Source: Cyanobacteriota bacterium
Lineage (GTDB): Bacteria; Cyanobacteriota; Cyanobacteriia; PCC-6307; Cyanobiaceae
Assembly: GCA_026389285.1 (NCBI GenBank)
Contig: JAPLID010000149.1
Location: forward strand, 1-45,547
Length of the DNA: 45,547 nucleotides
Direction of reading: 5' to 3'
The notes under the pieces were generated by a model. That model was given only the letters and a program-made list of their open reading frames with translations. It made no database searches and had not been told where the DNA came from. The position numbers and the translations under genes are program-made. Shown here one piece after another: positions 1 to 8,136 of the stretch. Position 1 is the stretch's first letter; each line of letters starts with the position of its first letter.

Positions 1-2
1 AC

Positions 3-269
3 ACCCCCTTCGATTCCCTCGACTTCGCCAGCGAGCGGCTGGGGCTGGGGGGCCGGCTGGCGATCGACGCCACCACCAAGATCGGTCCGGAGAAGCGGCA
101 CGAATGGGGCGAACCGCTGCGTCGTCCCGTCGAGCTCGAGCAGCGGGTGGAGCAACGCTGGGCTGAGCTCGGCTTGGCTGATCTGGGCCAGGGAGAACCG
201 GATCCAGCCCTGTTCGGCTACACCCTCGAAGCCCTGCTGACCCGGCTCGCCGCAACGGCCCGGAGCTGA
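3..269 (+). CDS. UbiD-family decarboxylase, C-terminal end (partial)
   Basis: This is the last 88 codons of a gene that begins before the window. The reading frame from base 3 to the TGA at 267 gives a C-terminus with IDATTKIGPEKRHEWG, the pattern near the end of UbiD-type carboxy-lyases (the prenylated-FMN 4-hydroxybenzoate decarboxylase family). In cyanobacteria the family member is linked to plastoquinone head-group formation. The catalytic E-(X)n-D-E region lies outside the window, so activity cannot be judged. The downstream Rrf2 gene starts 34 bases later on the same strand. The family call rests on the C-terminal signature alone. Confidence 0.72.
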   Translation, partial: TPFDSLDFASERLGLGGRLAIDATTKIGPEKRHEWGEPLRRPVELEQRVEQRWAELGLADLGQGEPDPALFGYTLEALLTRLAATARS

Positions 270-303
270 ACGGGAAGGCTCCATGCTGGACGGGAGGACC
301 TCC

Positions 304-765
304 ATGCTGAGCCGCAGCGCCATCCATGCGATCCGGGCGCTGCTGGAATTGGCAGAGACGCCCCAGCGCTGGCGCTCGGTGCATGATCTGGCCGCAGCCC
401 AGCAGCTGCCGGAACCCCTGCTGGAGCAGCTGATGCTGCGGCTGCGGCGCGCCGCGATCGTCGAAGCCAGACGCGGCCGCCAGGGGGGCTACCGGCTGGC
501 CCGCCCCGCCGGAGCGATTCCCCTGGCCACGATTCTGGCGGCCCTGACCAACACCAGCGCCGGCCCCGGCCCCGGCCCGGACCAGTCCGGCCAGCCTGAT
601 ACCGCCGCTCCGGATGCGACCGCCCGGGTCACCGTCGCCCTGGAGCGCCGCCTGCGGCAGGCCCTGGAGCGGGAACTGGCCCGCTGCACGCTGGAGGAGC
701 TGCTCCACGATCTGCGCAGCGCCCGGGCCTCCCTGAGCGATGAAAGTGGTCTGCTGCTGGGCTGA
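304..765 (+). CDS. Rrf2-family transcriptional regulator, single cysteine
   Basis: A 153-residue DNA-binding protein. The start MLSRSAIHAIRALLELA and the winged-helix core through RRGRQGGYRLARP (about residues 50-65) are typical of Rrf2/IscR-type regulators. The ATG at 304 is chosen over the in-frame ATG at 283 because GGGAGGA sits just before it and the family begins at this motif. Iron-sulfur members carry three cysteines in the linker after the wing. Here that region is a Gly/Pro/Asp-rich stretch, and the only cysteine lies later, in ELARCTLEEL. A classical [2Fe-2S] site therefore seems absent. The helix after it is the usual dimerisation helix. Targets are unknown; the neighbouring genes are candidates. 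Confidence 0.82.
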   Translation: MLSRSAIHAIRALLELAETPQRWRSVHDLAAAQQLPEPLLEQLMLRLRRAAIVEARRGRQGGYRLARPAGAIPLATILAALTNTSAGPGPGPDQSGQPDTAAPDATARVTVALERRLRQALERELARCTLEELLHDLRSARASLSDESGLLLG

Positions 766-883
766 GTCGGCCGGTTCGTTGCGCTGGCAAGCTCCTTGGG
801 CTGGCTAGCGGCCGCCGCTGAGGGCCCGAGGGCCCGATGGCCGGCCACGGCCTAACGACCTCAACGCCCCCGCAGAGCACTAC

Positions 884-905
884 GGCGAAATCCCTAAAGT
901 TCGCC
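884..905. promoter_or_regulatory. Inverted repeat and -10-like box before the DUF2605 gene
   Basis: GGCGAA at 884-889 and TTCGCC at 900-905 form a 6-bp inverted repeat with a 10-base gap, ending one base before the ATG at 907. Inside it lies TAAAGT (895-900), which fits a cyanobacterial -10 box (TAnnnT). If it is used, transcription would begin almost at the ATG, giving a leaderless message. No convincing -35 is seen. This reading is inference. Confidence 0.3.
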
Positions 906-906
906 C

Positions 907-1236
907 ATGGCTCCCTCTTCCCCCAGCCCCGACTCCGCCGGTGAACTGCTGGAGCAGGTGCTCAACCCCCTGCTGGATGATTTCGCCGCCTCCTTTGAGC
1001 GCGGGCTGCTGCTGCTGGATCACTGCCCCGAGAGCGTGCTGTCACTTGCGGCCCAGCTGAGCCTCGAGGGCAGGCTGCTGGAGGCGCGGGCCGAGCTGCG
1101 GGCCGCCCGGGCGCTGCGGGCCGCCACACCGGCACCGATGGCCCTGGACATGGCCACGATCGCCCCCTGGCATCAGCTGCTGGTGGAGGTGTGGTCCCTG
1201 TCAGGCAGCCTGCGGGCGGCGGGGATCAGCCCCTGA
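907..1236 (+). CDS. DUF2605 family protein
   Basis: A 109-residue soluble protein of a family found in cyanobacteria, with no known function. The N-terminal block [21 protein letters not shown] (residues 14-34, shown here as the match region) is the family hallmark: a helix with LL..VL.PLLDDF followed by an aromatic and acidic helix. The rest is helical and rich in Ala, Leu and Arg, with no membrane segment and no signal peptide. It lies between the Rrf2 gene and aroA on the same strand, 141 bases after the former. The family match is recognised from memory of the pattern; the role is unknown. Confidence 0.7.
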   Translation: MAPSSPSPDSAGELLEQVLNPLLDDFAASFERGLLLLDHCPESVLSLAAQLSLEGRLLEARAELRAARALRAATPAPMALDMATIAPWHQLLVEVWSLSGSLRAAGISP

Positions 1237-1279
1237 GCAGAGACACCGATCCAGCTTCAAGGCCCGTGAACCGCCTCCA

Positions 1280-1285
1280 TAGGAT
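1280..1285 (+). promoter_or_regulatory. Candidate -10 box of aroA
   Basis: TAGGAT lies within the 14-mer CTCCATAGGATCGG (1275-1288), 58 bases before the aroA ATG. Nearly the same 14-mer (one mismatch) precedes thrS at 24284-24297. TAnnnT is the usual core of cyanobacterial vegetative promoters. No clear -35 element is visible. Confidence 0.4.
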
Positions 1286-1343
1286 CGGAGGTCACCCTGC
1301 CGCTGCCGGCGTGCCCAGCCCCGAGATTGTGAGTCCAGGCCCG

Positions 1344-2681
1344 ATGTCCAGTTCCGGCAGCGGCGGCTCCCTGCTGACGCCCGAGCTGCGTTTGCCGGCG
1401 GGATCCAGCCTGCGGGGCAGCGTGCGGGTACCGGGGGACAAATCGATCTCGCACCGGGCCCTGTTGTTCGGAGCCATCGCCGAGGGCGAGACCCGCATCG
1501 AAGGACTGTTGCCAGCGGAGGATCCGCTCAGCACCGCCGCCTGCCTGAGGGCCATGGGGGTCGAGGTCTCGGCGATCGCCGTCGATCAGCCCGTGCTGGT
1601 GCGGGGTGTAGGCCTCGATGGCTTCCAGGAGCCGGCCGACATCCTCGACTGCGGCAACTCCGGCACCACAATGCGGTTGATGCTGGGCCTGCTGGCCGGG
1701 CGTAGCGAGCGCCATTTCGTGCTCACCGGCGACGCCTCCCTGCGCCGGCGGCCGATGCGCCGGGTCGCCGATCCTCTGGCCCAGATGGGCGCCACGATCG
1801 CCGGTCGCCACAGTGGCGAACTGGCGCCACTGGCGATCCAGGGCCGGGCCCTGCACGGCGCCACGATCCGCACGCCGGTGGCCTCCGCCCAGGTCAAGAG
1901 CGCCCTGCTGCTGGCGGCTCTCACCGCCTCAGGGCCCACCACCGTGATCGAGCCAGCCCTCTCCCGCGACCACAGCGAGCGCATGCTGCGGGCCTTCGGG
2001 GCCGACCTCAGCGTCCACGGCCCGAAGGGCACCGAGGTGACGGTGCGTCCCGGCCCCCAGCTGCGGGGCCAGGCGGTGACCGTCCCTGGCGACATCAGTT
2101 CAGCGGCCTTCTGGCTGGTGGCCGCCGCCATCACCCCGGGGGCAGAACTGACGGTGCGCAATGTGGGGCTCAATCCCAGCCGCACCGGCATTCTTGAGGT
2201 ACTCGAAGCCATGGGAGCCCATCTGGAGATCCTGGATCGCCGCGACGTGGCTGGCGAGCCGGTGGGGGATCTGCGCGTCTGCCATGGGCCCCTGCGGGCC
2301 TTCTCGATCAGCGGCGACCTGATCCCCCGCCTGGTCGATGAGATCCCGGTGCTGGCCGTGGCGGCCTGTTGCGCCGAAGGGGTCAGCCAGATCCGCGGCG
2401 CCGAAGAGCTGCGGGTCAAGGAGACCGACCGGCTGGCGGTGATGGCCCGCCAGCTGGGGGCGATGGGAGCGCAACTGCAGGAACACGCTGATGGGCTGAC
2501 AATCGCCGGTGGGGTGACGCTGCACGGTGCCACCGTCAACAGCGAGACCGACCACCGGGTGGCGATGAGCCTGGCGGTGGCCTCCCTGGTGGCCCGGGGC
2601 GATACCTGGCTGCGCGATCCGGAGGCGGCGGCCGTGTCCTATCCGGGCTTCTGGGAAGACCTGAAACGGCTGCGGGCCTGA
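1344..2681 (+). CDS. aroA: 3-phosphoshikimate 1-carboxyvinyltransferase (EPSP synthase)
   Basis: Joins shikimate-3-phosphate and phosphoenolpyruvate to give EPSP, the sixth step of the shikimate pathway, in the cytoplasm. The 445-residue protein has GDKSISHR at residues 31-38 (substrate binding), GNSGTTMR at 104-111 (first family signature, in a form close to Bacillus-type enzymes), DEIPVLA at 332-338 (catalytic Asp region) and RVKETDR at 357-363 (second signature). Length is normal. The open frame extends upstream to 1191 and would overlap the DUF2605 gene. The ATG at 1344 is preferred because family similarity starts soon after it; a GTG at 1329 is possible. The next gene starts 13 bases after the stop, so the two may be co-transcribed. 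Confidence 0.96.
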   Translation: MSSSGSGGSLLTPELRLPAGSSLRGSVRVPGDKSISHRALLFGAIAEGETRIEGLLPAEDPLSTAACLRAMGVEVSAIAVDQPVLVRGVGLDGFQEPADILDCGNSGTTMRLMLGLLAGRSERHFVLTGDASLRRRPMRRVADPLAQMGATIAGRHSGELAPLAIQGRALHGATIRTPVASAQVKSALLLAALTASGPTTVIEPALSRDHSERMLRAFGADLSVHGPKGTEVTVRPGPQLRGQAVTVPGDISSAAFWLVAAAITPGAELTVRNVGLNPSRTGILEVLEAMGAHLEILDRRDVAGEPVGDLRVCHGPLRAFSISGDLIPRLVDEIPVLAVAACCAEGVSQIRGAEELRVKETDRLAVMARQLGAMGAQLQEHADGLTIAGGVTLHGATVNSETDHRVAMSLAVASLVARGDTWLRDPEAAAVSYPGFWEDLKRLRA

Positions 2682-2694
2682 GCCGGGCCAGACC

Positions 2695-3855
2695 ATGCAG
2701 GGGCGCCCTGCCATGCCGGGGAGCCAGATCGCGCCATCGGCTCTGGTGCAACGCCGGAGCCGCGACGGCAGCTTCAGCCTCTACAGCCCGGAGTTCGCGG
2801 AGGGTTTTCACTGCGCCGATGGTGCCCTGAGCGAAGCCCGCCGGGTGTTCGTGGCGCCGGCTGAACTCGAGCGCTATCCCGCCGGCTCCAGGCTGCGGGT
2901 GCTGGAGGTGGCTGTGGGCACCGGCACGAACACGGCGGCCCTGGTGCAGGCCTGCCAGGAGCGGGGGCTTCGCCTCGATTGGTGGGGGCTGGAGCTGGAT
3001 CCGTTCCCTTTGCAGCTGGCACTGGCCGATGACGGTTTTCGCCGCCAGTGGCCAGGCTCTGTGCTGCGGGAACTGCAAACCCTCGCCAGCGGCGAGCGGC
3101 TGCTCTGGGGCGATGGCCGCGCCCGCCTGAGCGAGCTGCTGGAGCGCTTCGAAGGCCGCTGCGATCTGGTGCTGCACGATGGTTTCTCACCCCGCCACTG
3201 CCCCCAGCTCTGGTCGCAGGAGTTTCTGGTCGATCTGGCCGGCCTGCTGGCGCCCCGGGGGCGCCTGCTCACCTACTGCTCGGCGGCGGCGGTGCGCCGG
3301 GCCCTGGGGCTCGCCGGGCTGCAGCTGGCCGCCATCAACGCCAAGGGCGCCCCAGCCGCCGATCCCTCGAGCAACACCCACAGACCGGCAAATCCAGGCC
3401 GTGGGCTGAATGCGCCTGACGATGCGGCACCCGAGGCGTCCTGCCCAGCAGCGCCCCACCGGATCTGGAGTGCGGGCACCGCGGCCAGCCCCTCGGCGCT
3501 GCCATCAGGGCGTGTCCTGCGCCCCCTGACCCCGCTGGAGCTGGAGCATCTGGCCTGCCGGGCCGGCGAGCCCTACCGGGATCCGGAGCGCAACGGCACG
3601 GCCGCTGACATTCTCGAGCGGCGCCAGCAGCAGCAGCTCCTCAGCACGGCCGAACCGAGCGGGCAGTGGCAACGCCGCTGGGGGCTGTCGCGCCGCCACG
3701 GATCTCCGCCGGCGATCAGCTCCTCGCCACCGCTCAGTCCACCAGCTCTGCCAGGGCCTCTTCCGCCGCAGACCGATCCGGACCACAGGCCCGCGGGGCA
3801 GGGAGCCGTTCGCCAGGACACCGATGCTCAGGGACCGGCTGAGCGGGCCCGGTAG
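2695..3855 (+). CDS. MnmC-like tRNA-modifying methyltransferase (DUF752 type)
   Basis: A class I SAM-dependent methyltransferase related to the methyltransferase half of MnmC, which acts on the wobble uridine side chain of some tRNAs. The 386-residue product starts its domain with FSLYSPEFAEGFHCADGA, has the SAM-binding loop EVAVGTGTNT (about 64-73) and the family motif LHDGFSPRHCPQLW (about 160-173). No FAD oxidase domain follows, as is common in cyanobacteria. The middle (about 220-275) and the last 45 residues are Pro/Ala/Ser-rich and probably disordered. Conserved patches GEPYRDP and QQQQL...WQRRWG fall between them. An ATG at 2713 is an alternative start. The exact substrate is inferred from the family. 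Confidence 0.78.
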   Translation: MQGRPAMPGSQIAPSALVQRRSRDGSFSLYSPEFAEGFHCADGALSEARRVFVAPAELERYPAGSRLRVLEVAVGTGTNTAALVQACQERGLRLDWWGLELDPFPLQLALADDGFRRQWPGSVLRELQTLASGERLLWGDGRARLSELLERFEGRCDLVLHDGFSPRHCPQLWSQEFLVDLAGLLAPRGRLLTYCSAAAVRRALGLAGLQLAAINAKGAPAADPSSNTHRPANPGRGLNAPDDAAPEASCPAAPHRIWSAGTAASPSALPSGRVLRPLTPLELEHLACRAGEPYRDPERNGTAADILERRQQQQLLSTAEPSGQWQRRWGLSRRHGSPPAISSSPPLSPPALPGPLPPQTDPDHRPAGQGAVRQDTDAQGPAERAR

Positions 3856-3858
3856 ATT
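3853..3858 (+). promoter_or_regulatory. Candidate -10 box of glmU
   Basis: TAGATT fits TAnnnT and lies 24 bases before the glmU ATG, overlapping the stop codon region of the preceding gene. It resembles the TAGGAT and TAGGCT boxes before aroA, thrS and glgB in this window. No -35 is evident. Confidence 0.35.
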
Positions 3859-3882
3859 CCGCTCCAGCCGTGCCGCTCCCCG

Positions 3883-5241
3883 ATGCTCGCCGTTGCCGTT
3901 CTGGCCGCCGGAAAGGGAACTCGGATGAAAAGCGACCTACCGAAGGTGCTGGCGTCCCTGGCCGGCTCCACCCTGGTCGAGCGGGTGCTCTCCAGTTGCG
4001 AGCACCTGGAGCCCGAACGCCGGCTGCTGATCGTCGGCCATCAGGCTGAACGGGTCGCCAGCACCCTCGCGGCCCATGGCGGCCTGGAGTTCGTATTGCA
4101 GCAGCCCCAGCTGGGCACCGGCCACGCTGTGCAGCAACTGCTGGAGCCCCTGCAGGACTTTGAAGGCCAGCTGCTGGTGCTCAACGGTGATGTGCCGCTG
4201 CTGCGTCCGGAAACCCTCGGGCAACTGCTGGAGCTGCACCGCCGCAGCGGCGCTGCCGTCACCCTGCTCAGTGCCCGCCTGGCCGATCCCAGCGGCTACG
4301 GCCGAGTGATCGCCGCTGACGACGGGATTGCCGCTGAAGATGGTGCCGTCAGCGCCATCGTCGAGCACCGCGACTGCTCCGAGGAACAGCGCCGCAACAA
4401 CCTCACCAATGCCGGCATCTACTGCTTCGACTGGCCGAAGCTGGCGGCGGTGCTGCCGCTGCTGGCCACCAACAACGACCAGGGGGAGCTCTATCTGACC
4501 GACACCGTCGCCCTGCTCGGCTCGGCGATGCATCTGGAGGTGGCCGATCCCCAGGAGATCATCGGCATCAACGACCGGTTGCAGCTGGCCGAGTGTGAGG
4601 CGGTGTTGCAACAGCGCCTGCGGCGCCACTGGATGGCGGCAGGGGTCACCTTCACCGACCCGCTCAGTTGCACCCTCAGCGAGGGCACCACCTTCGGCCG
4701 CGATGTGGTGGTCGAACCCCAGTGCCATTTCCGCGGCAACAATCAGATCGGCTCCGGTTGCCGCATCGGACCGGGCAGCCTGATCGAGAACAGCCGCCTG
4801 GGTGAATCGGTGGAGGTGCTGTTTTCGGTGCTGCGGGATGTGGAGGTGGAGCAAGGCTGTGTGATCGGCCCCTATGCCCAGTTGCGGGCCGGGGCCCATC
4901 TCGGCGCTGGCAGCCGCATCGGCAACTTCGTCGAAGTCAAGAACAGCCACCTTGGCGCGGGGGTCAAGGCCAACCACCTCAGCTATCTGGGGGATGCCGA
5001 TCTCGGTGATGGCGTCAATGTCGGCGCCGGCACGATCACCGCCAACTACGACGGCGTGCGCAAGCACCGTACGCACATCGGTGCCGGCAGCAAGACCGGC
5101 GCCAACTCCACCCTGGTGGCCCCGATCCGCCTCGGCGACAAGGTCACGGTGGCGGCCGGCTCCACCCTCACCAAGGACGTACCCGCGGGAGCTCTGGCCT
5201 TCGGCCGGGCCCGCCAGGTGGTGAAGGAAGGGCGGAGCTGA
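3883..5241 (+). CDS. glmU: Bifunctional N-acetylglucosamine-1-phosphate uridyltransferase / glucosamine-1-phosphate acetyltransferase
   Basis: Makes UDP-GlcNAc from glucosamine-1-phosphate, acetyl-CoA and UTP, the precursor of peptidoglycan and lipopolysaccharide. The 452-residue protein has the nucleotidyltransferase signature [17 protein letters not shown] at residues 7-23 and NGDVPLL near residue 100. Its second half is a left-handed beta-helix of hexapeptide repeats. [11 protein letters not shown] near residue 381 is the acetyltransferase active-site loop. Length and domain order match the family, and no residue is obviously missing. It faces murF, another peptidoglycan gene, across a 236-base gap on the opposite strand. 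Confidence 0.97.
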   Translation: MLAVAVLAAGKGTRMKSDLPKVLASLAGSTLVERVLSSCEHLEPERRLLIVGHQAERVASTLAAHGGLEFVLQQPQLGTGHAVQQLLEPLQDFEGQLLVLNGDVPLLRPETLGQLLELHRRSGAAVTLLSARLADPSGYGRVIAADDGIAAEDGAVSAIVEHRDCSEEQRRNNLTNAGIYCFDWPKLAAVLPLLATNNDQGELYLTDTVALLGSAMHLEVADPQEIIGINDRLQLAECEAVLQQRLRRHWMAAGVTFTDPLSCTLSEGTTFGRDVVVEPQCHFRGNNQIGSGCRIGPGSLIENSRLGESVEVLFSVLRDVEVEQGCVIGPYAQLRAGAHLGAGSRIGNFVEVKNSHLGAGVKANHLSYLGDADLGDGVNVGAGTITANYDGVRKHRTHIGAGSKTGANSTLVAPIRLGDKVTVAAGSTLTKDVPAGALAFGRARQVVKEGRS

Positions 5242-5477
5242 GGGCGTCGGGATCGCCGTCGGGGTCGTTTTTACCGGTCATCCACAAGTGCAACTTCTCC
5301 GGCCTGTCCCAGGCCATGGGGCGCCTGCCTAGGCAGCAGCTGGTGCCATGTTCACGGATGCCATGTCTACGGCTGCCATGGTGTTGTGAAGAGATCAGGA
5401 GAAAGAATGCTTGCGATTCGCTGTTGCCGTAAGCGTCGCTGTCTGGACCAACACCAACGCTGGCAGCGAGCGGAATC
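5242..5477. other. Convergent gap between glmU and the minus-strand murF operon
   Basis: A 236-base stretch between two stop codons. It holds a 12-bp perfect palindrome, CTGCCTAGGCAG, at 5325-5336 and three nearby copies of TGCCATG (about 5343-5380). A short T-run (gtcgttttta, about 5265-5274) follows GC-rich sequence after glmU but no convincing stem is seen. Open frames here are short, and none looks coding. Confidence 0.4.
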
Positions 5478-5870
5478 TCAGCGGAGATGGCAAAGAGCCT
5501 GCAGCCGCTGCCAGCGCCCGAGAGCCTGGCCAGCTTCGAAATAGCGGCGCTGCTCGAGGGCCGCGCTGTACTGGTGCCGTTCCACGGAGGCCTCCCAATC
5601 CAGAGCCGGGCAGGCTGGCGGCGGATCAGCTTTAGCCGCCGGGCTGGGGGCAAGGGCGGCATCCACCCCCAGACGGAGTCGAAAGATGGCCTCCTGCCCG
5701 TGCTGGGCCCGGAAGGTGTCCGCATCGAGCGGCAACAGTGATCCAGTGCTCGGTACTTCTTTGATCACCGAGCCGGCCCGCAGCGGCCCACCCCCCGGCG
5801 CCAGCACCAACGCCAGTCCCAGTCCGACCCATGCGAGGGCCCTGAACCGGTGTCGCCGTGCACCGCTCAT
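5478..5870 (-). CDS. Small secreted or periplasmic protein of unknown function
   Basis: A 130-residue protein whose start overlaps the murF stop codon in an ATGA tetranucleotide, which strongly suggests translation coupled to murF. The N-terminus has Arg/His charges (MSGARRHRFR) followed by a hydrophobic helix ALAWVGLGLALVLAPGG, a likely signal peptide cleaved near residue 32. The mature part contains PPPACPALDW and ends in a short helix with RRYFEAGQALGRWQRL and a final cysteine near the end. Two cysteines could form a disulfide. I do not recognise a family. Its position last in a cell-wall and glycogen operon hints at an envelope role, but that is only context. Confidence 0.62.
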   Translation of the reverse strand: MSGARRHRFRALAWVGLGLALVLAPGGGPLRAGSVIKEVPSTGSLLPLDADTFRAQHGQEAIFRLRLGVDAALAPSPAAKADPPPACPALDWEASVERHQYSAALEQRRYFEAGQALGRWQRLQALCHLR

Positions 5871-7336
5871 ATCAGCACCGCCTGCAGCAGCGGCAGCAGC
5901 TGCTCCAGAGCCACGCCGCGACTGGCCTTGAGCAGCAGCAGATCCCCAGGCTTCAACCAGCTGGCCAGGGGGTCGAGGGCCTGGGCGGGGGTGTCAACCC
6001 TCACCAGCCGGGCCAGCCCGGCGCCGGCCTCCAGCATGGCCTCGCCCTCCTCGCCGGCCGCCACGATCACCAGTCCATCGAGGCCCAGCTGCCGGGCTCG
6101 GGCGGCCACCTGACGGTGCAGCACCAGGCTCTGATCACCGAGTTCAAGCATGGTGCCGAGCACGGCGTAGCGGCGGCAGGGCCCGAAGCGGGCGGCGGCA
6201 GGGTCGGGCGCCGCCATGGCCAGCAGTTCCAGGGCGGCGAGCATCGCTTCCGGGGAGGCGTTGTAGGTCTCGTCGAGCACCTCCACACCGCCGATCGCCA
6301 CCCGACGGCTGCGGCCACCGGGCACCTCCACCGCCAAGGCGCTCAGAGCCGGCTGAGACACCCCCAGCTCCCGGGCCACGGCCATCGCCAGCAGCAGATT
6401 GCGGGCGTTGTGGCGGCCGTCGAGGGGCATGGGAATGACAGTGCCATCCTCCAGGAGCAACCGAGACCGTTCGGCGGCGAAGCCAGCTGCGGGCGCATCT
6501 GCCGCCCCCTCGATCGTGCCGACCAGATCGGCCGGCGGCAGGGACGGATCAAAGCCGTCCAGCTCATCGACTAAGCCGATCCGCAGCACCCGCCCGCTCC
6601 AGACATCATCCAGGGCCCGTTCCAGCAGGGGATCCCCGGCAGGAATCACCACCAGCCCATCGGCCCGCAGGGCCGTGGTGATCTCGCACTTGGCCGTGGC
6701 GATCGCCTCCCGGCTGCCCAGCCGACCGATGTGGGCCGTGCCGATGTTGGTGATCACCGCCAGATCGGGCTCCGCACAAAGGCTGAGCCGTTCGATCTCC
6801 CCTAGGCCGCGCATGCCCATCTCCACCACCAGGGCCGCCGTGCTGCCGCTGGCCTTGAACAGGGTCAGGGGCACGCCGATGTCGTTGTTTTCATTGCCGC
6901 TGCTGGCCACCACTGGCCCCAGGGAGGCCAGGGCGGCGCGGATCAGCTCGCGGGTGGTGGTCTTGCCGGCCGAGCCGGTCACGGCGACCACCGGTGCCGC
7001 CAAGCCCCGGCGCCAGAGCCGGGCCAGTTGCTGATAGGCCAGCAGGCTGTCCTGCACAGGCCAGACCGGCCGGCCCAGGCGTTCGGCCAGGGCCTGCACC
7101 GCGGCGGGCTCGATGCGATCCAGCTGGACCACGGCGGCCGCCGCCCGCTCCAGGGCTGCCTCCAGAAAACGATGACCGTCAAAGCGCTCCCCCACCAGCG
7201 GCACGAACAGAGCACCGGCAAGATCGGAGCGGCTGTCGGTGCTGATCGTGCGGATCGATGCGGCGGGGCCGGCGGCGGCGCTGGGCCCCCAGGGCTCACC
7301 CCAGAGCGCCAGCAGGGGATCGAAACGCACTGCCAT
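5867..7336 (-). CDS. murF: UDP-N-acetylmuramoyl-tripeptide--D-alanyl-D-alanine ligase
   Basis: Adds D-Ala-D-Ala to the UDP-MurNAc tripeptide, the last cytoplasmic step of the peptidoglycan precursor. The 489-residue enzyme shows the Mur ligase layout: a substrate domain with DSR at residues 34-36, the ATP loop GSAGKTTT at 121-128, GNENNDIGVPLTL soon after, HNARNLLLA near residue 310 and a C-terminal domain. The ATG at 7336 shares its first base with the stop of the upstream gene (TGATG), which favours this start; a GTG one codon earlier (7339) is possible. The downstream secreted-protein gene overlaps by four bases. The whole set appears to be one transcript from glgA onward. Confidence 0.96.
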   Translation of the reverse strand: MAVRFDPLLALWGEPWGPSAAAGPAASIRTISTDSRSDLAGALFVPLVGERFDGHRFLEAALERAAAAVVQLDRIEPAAVQALAERLGRPVWPVQDSLLAYQQLARLWRRGLAAPVVAVTGSAGKTTTRELIRAALASLGPVVASSGNENNDIGVPLTLFKASGSTAALVVEMGMRGLGEIERLSLCAEPDLAVITNIGTAHIGRLGSREAIATAKCEITTALRADGLVVIPAGDPLLERALDDVWSGRVLRIGLVDELDGFDPSLPPADLVGTIEGAADAPAAGFAAERSRLLLEDGTVIPMPLDGRHNARNLLLAMAVARELGVSQPALSALAVEVPGGRSRRVAIGGVEVLDETYNASPEAMLAALELLAMAAPDPAAARFGPCRRYAVLGTMLELGDQSLVLHRQVAARARQLGLDGLVIVAAGEEGEAMLEAGAGLARLVRVDTPAQALDPLASWLKPGDLLLLKASRGVALEQLLPLLQAVLI

Positions 7337-8133
7337 CACAGCCTGGGGACGGGATCGAGCAGGATCATGCCGGATCCGACCAGAGCCTGACGTCCCAGGA
7401 GTCGTTGCTGGTCATCGCTCAGCTCAAAGCGCTCGTAACCCAGCTCCCGAGCCCGCTCGCACCAACGATCCGCCCACTGATGGCGGTTGGCTGCCGGCAG
7501 GTCGGTGTAGGCCGGAGCCAGGGTCAGACGCAGCAGGGACAGGGCGGGCTCGGGATGGGCCGAGAGGATCAAATGCTGGGGATCGGCGTCAGCGAGCATC
7601 TGCAGCAGGGGATCCAGGGCCAGCGGCGGCGCCATTGCCTGCTCGGGCGCGACCGACGCCGGGAGGGCCCCGCCGGGGCTCTCTCGGACGGCGACCTCCA
7701 GCTCCGGTCGCTGAGCGGTGGCGTCGGCAGCGGGCGTGGCGGCCAAGGGCGCTAGGAGCGGAAATGGATCCTCGTCTGCAGGCGATCGCGGCAGCAGCCT
7801 CTCGGAGCCCGAAACCCGCTCGCCCTCCGTCTCCGCAATCGTTGGCTGCATGGGACCCGGGCCCCGGGGCAGCACCTTCCAGGTGATCGAGGGCAGAGCC
7901 AGCAGCAGCGTCAGCAGCAGAGCCAGCAAAAGTGGCCAGAACAGCGGCTGCAGAGAGCCGGGCCAGAACCCGGGCACCGAGAACTCACCCTGGCGATTGC
8001 GGCGCCAGAGCGCCCGCAACTGCAGGCCGAGATCGGCCGTGACGGCCCTCAGATCCCGGCCGAGCATTCTCCAGGGGTTCTCGTAGCTCTGGGGCAGGTT
8101 GGCCTGGGGATCGGGCGGCTTAGCCCTCGCCAC
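7336..8133 (-). CDS. Conserved cyanobacterial single-pass membrane protein, function unknown
   Basis: A 265-residue protein placed 3 bases after glgA and joined to murF by a TGATG overlap. The N-terminal 55 residues are basic and cytoplasm-like (NPWRMLGRDLRAV, LRALWRRNRQGEF). One strong membrane helix follows (LFWPLLLALLLTLLLALPS, about residues 64-82). Next comes a long Pro/Glu/Ala-rich stretch. The C-terminal 90 residues look folded, with LSLLRLTLAPAYTDLP and RELGYERFELSDDQQRLLG. No catalytic motif is seen and I cannot name a family. Its place between a glycogen synthase and a Mur ligase is the main clue to its role. Confidence 0.72.
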   Translation of the reverse strand: MARAKPPDPQANLPQSYENPWRMLGRDLRAVTADLGLQLRALWRRNRQGEFSVPGFWPGSLQPLFWPLLLALLLTLLLALPSITWKVLPRGPGPMQPTIAETEGERVSGSERLLPRSPADEDPFPLLAPLAATPAADATAQRPELEVAVRESPGGALPASVAPEQAMAPPLALDPLLQMLADADPQHLILSAHPEPALSLLRLTLAPAYTDLPAANRHQWADRWCERARELGYERFELSDDQQRLLGRQALVGSGMILLDPVPRL

Positions 8134-8136
8134 GGC

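Noticed and set aside
5168-5725. A 185-codon minus-strand open frame across the glmU end
   Set aside because: It overlaps glmU and the small secreted protein gene, which is the better supported choice because of its overlap with murF. Its residues show no fold-like pattern.
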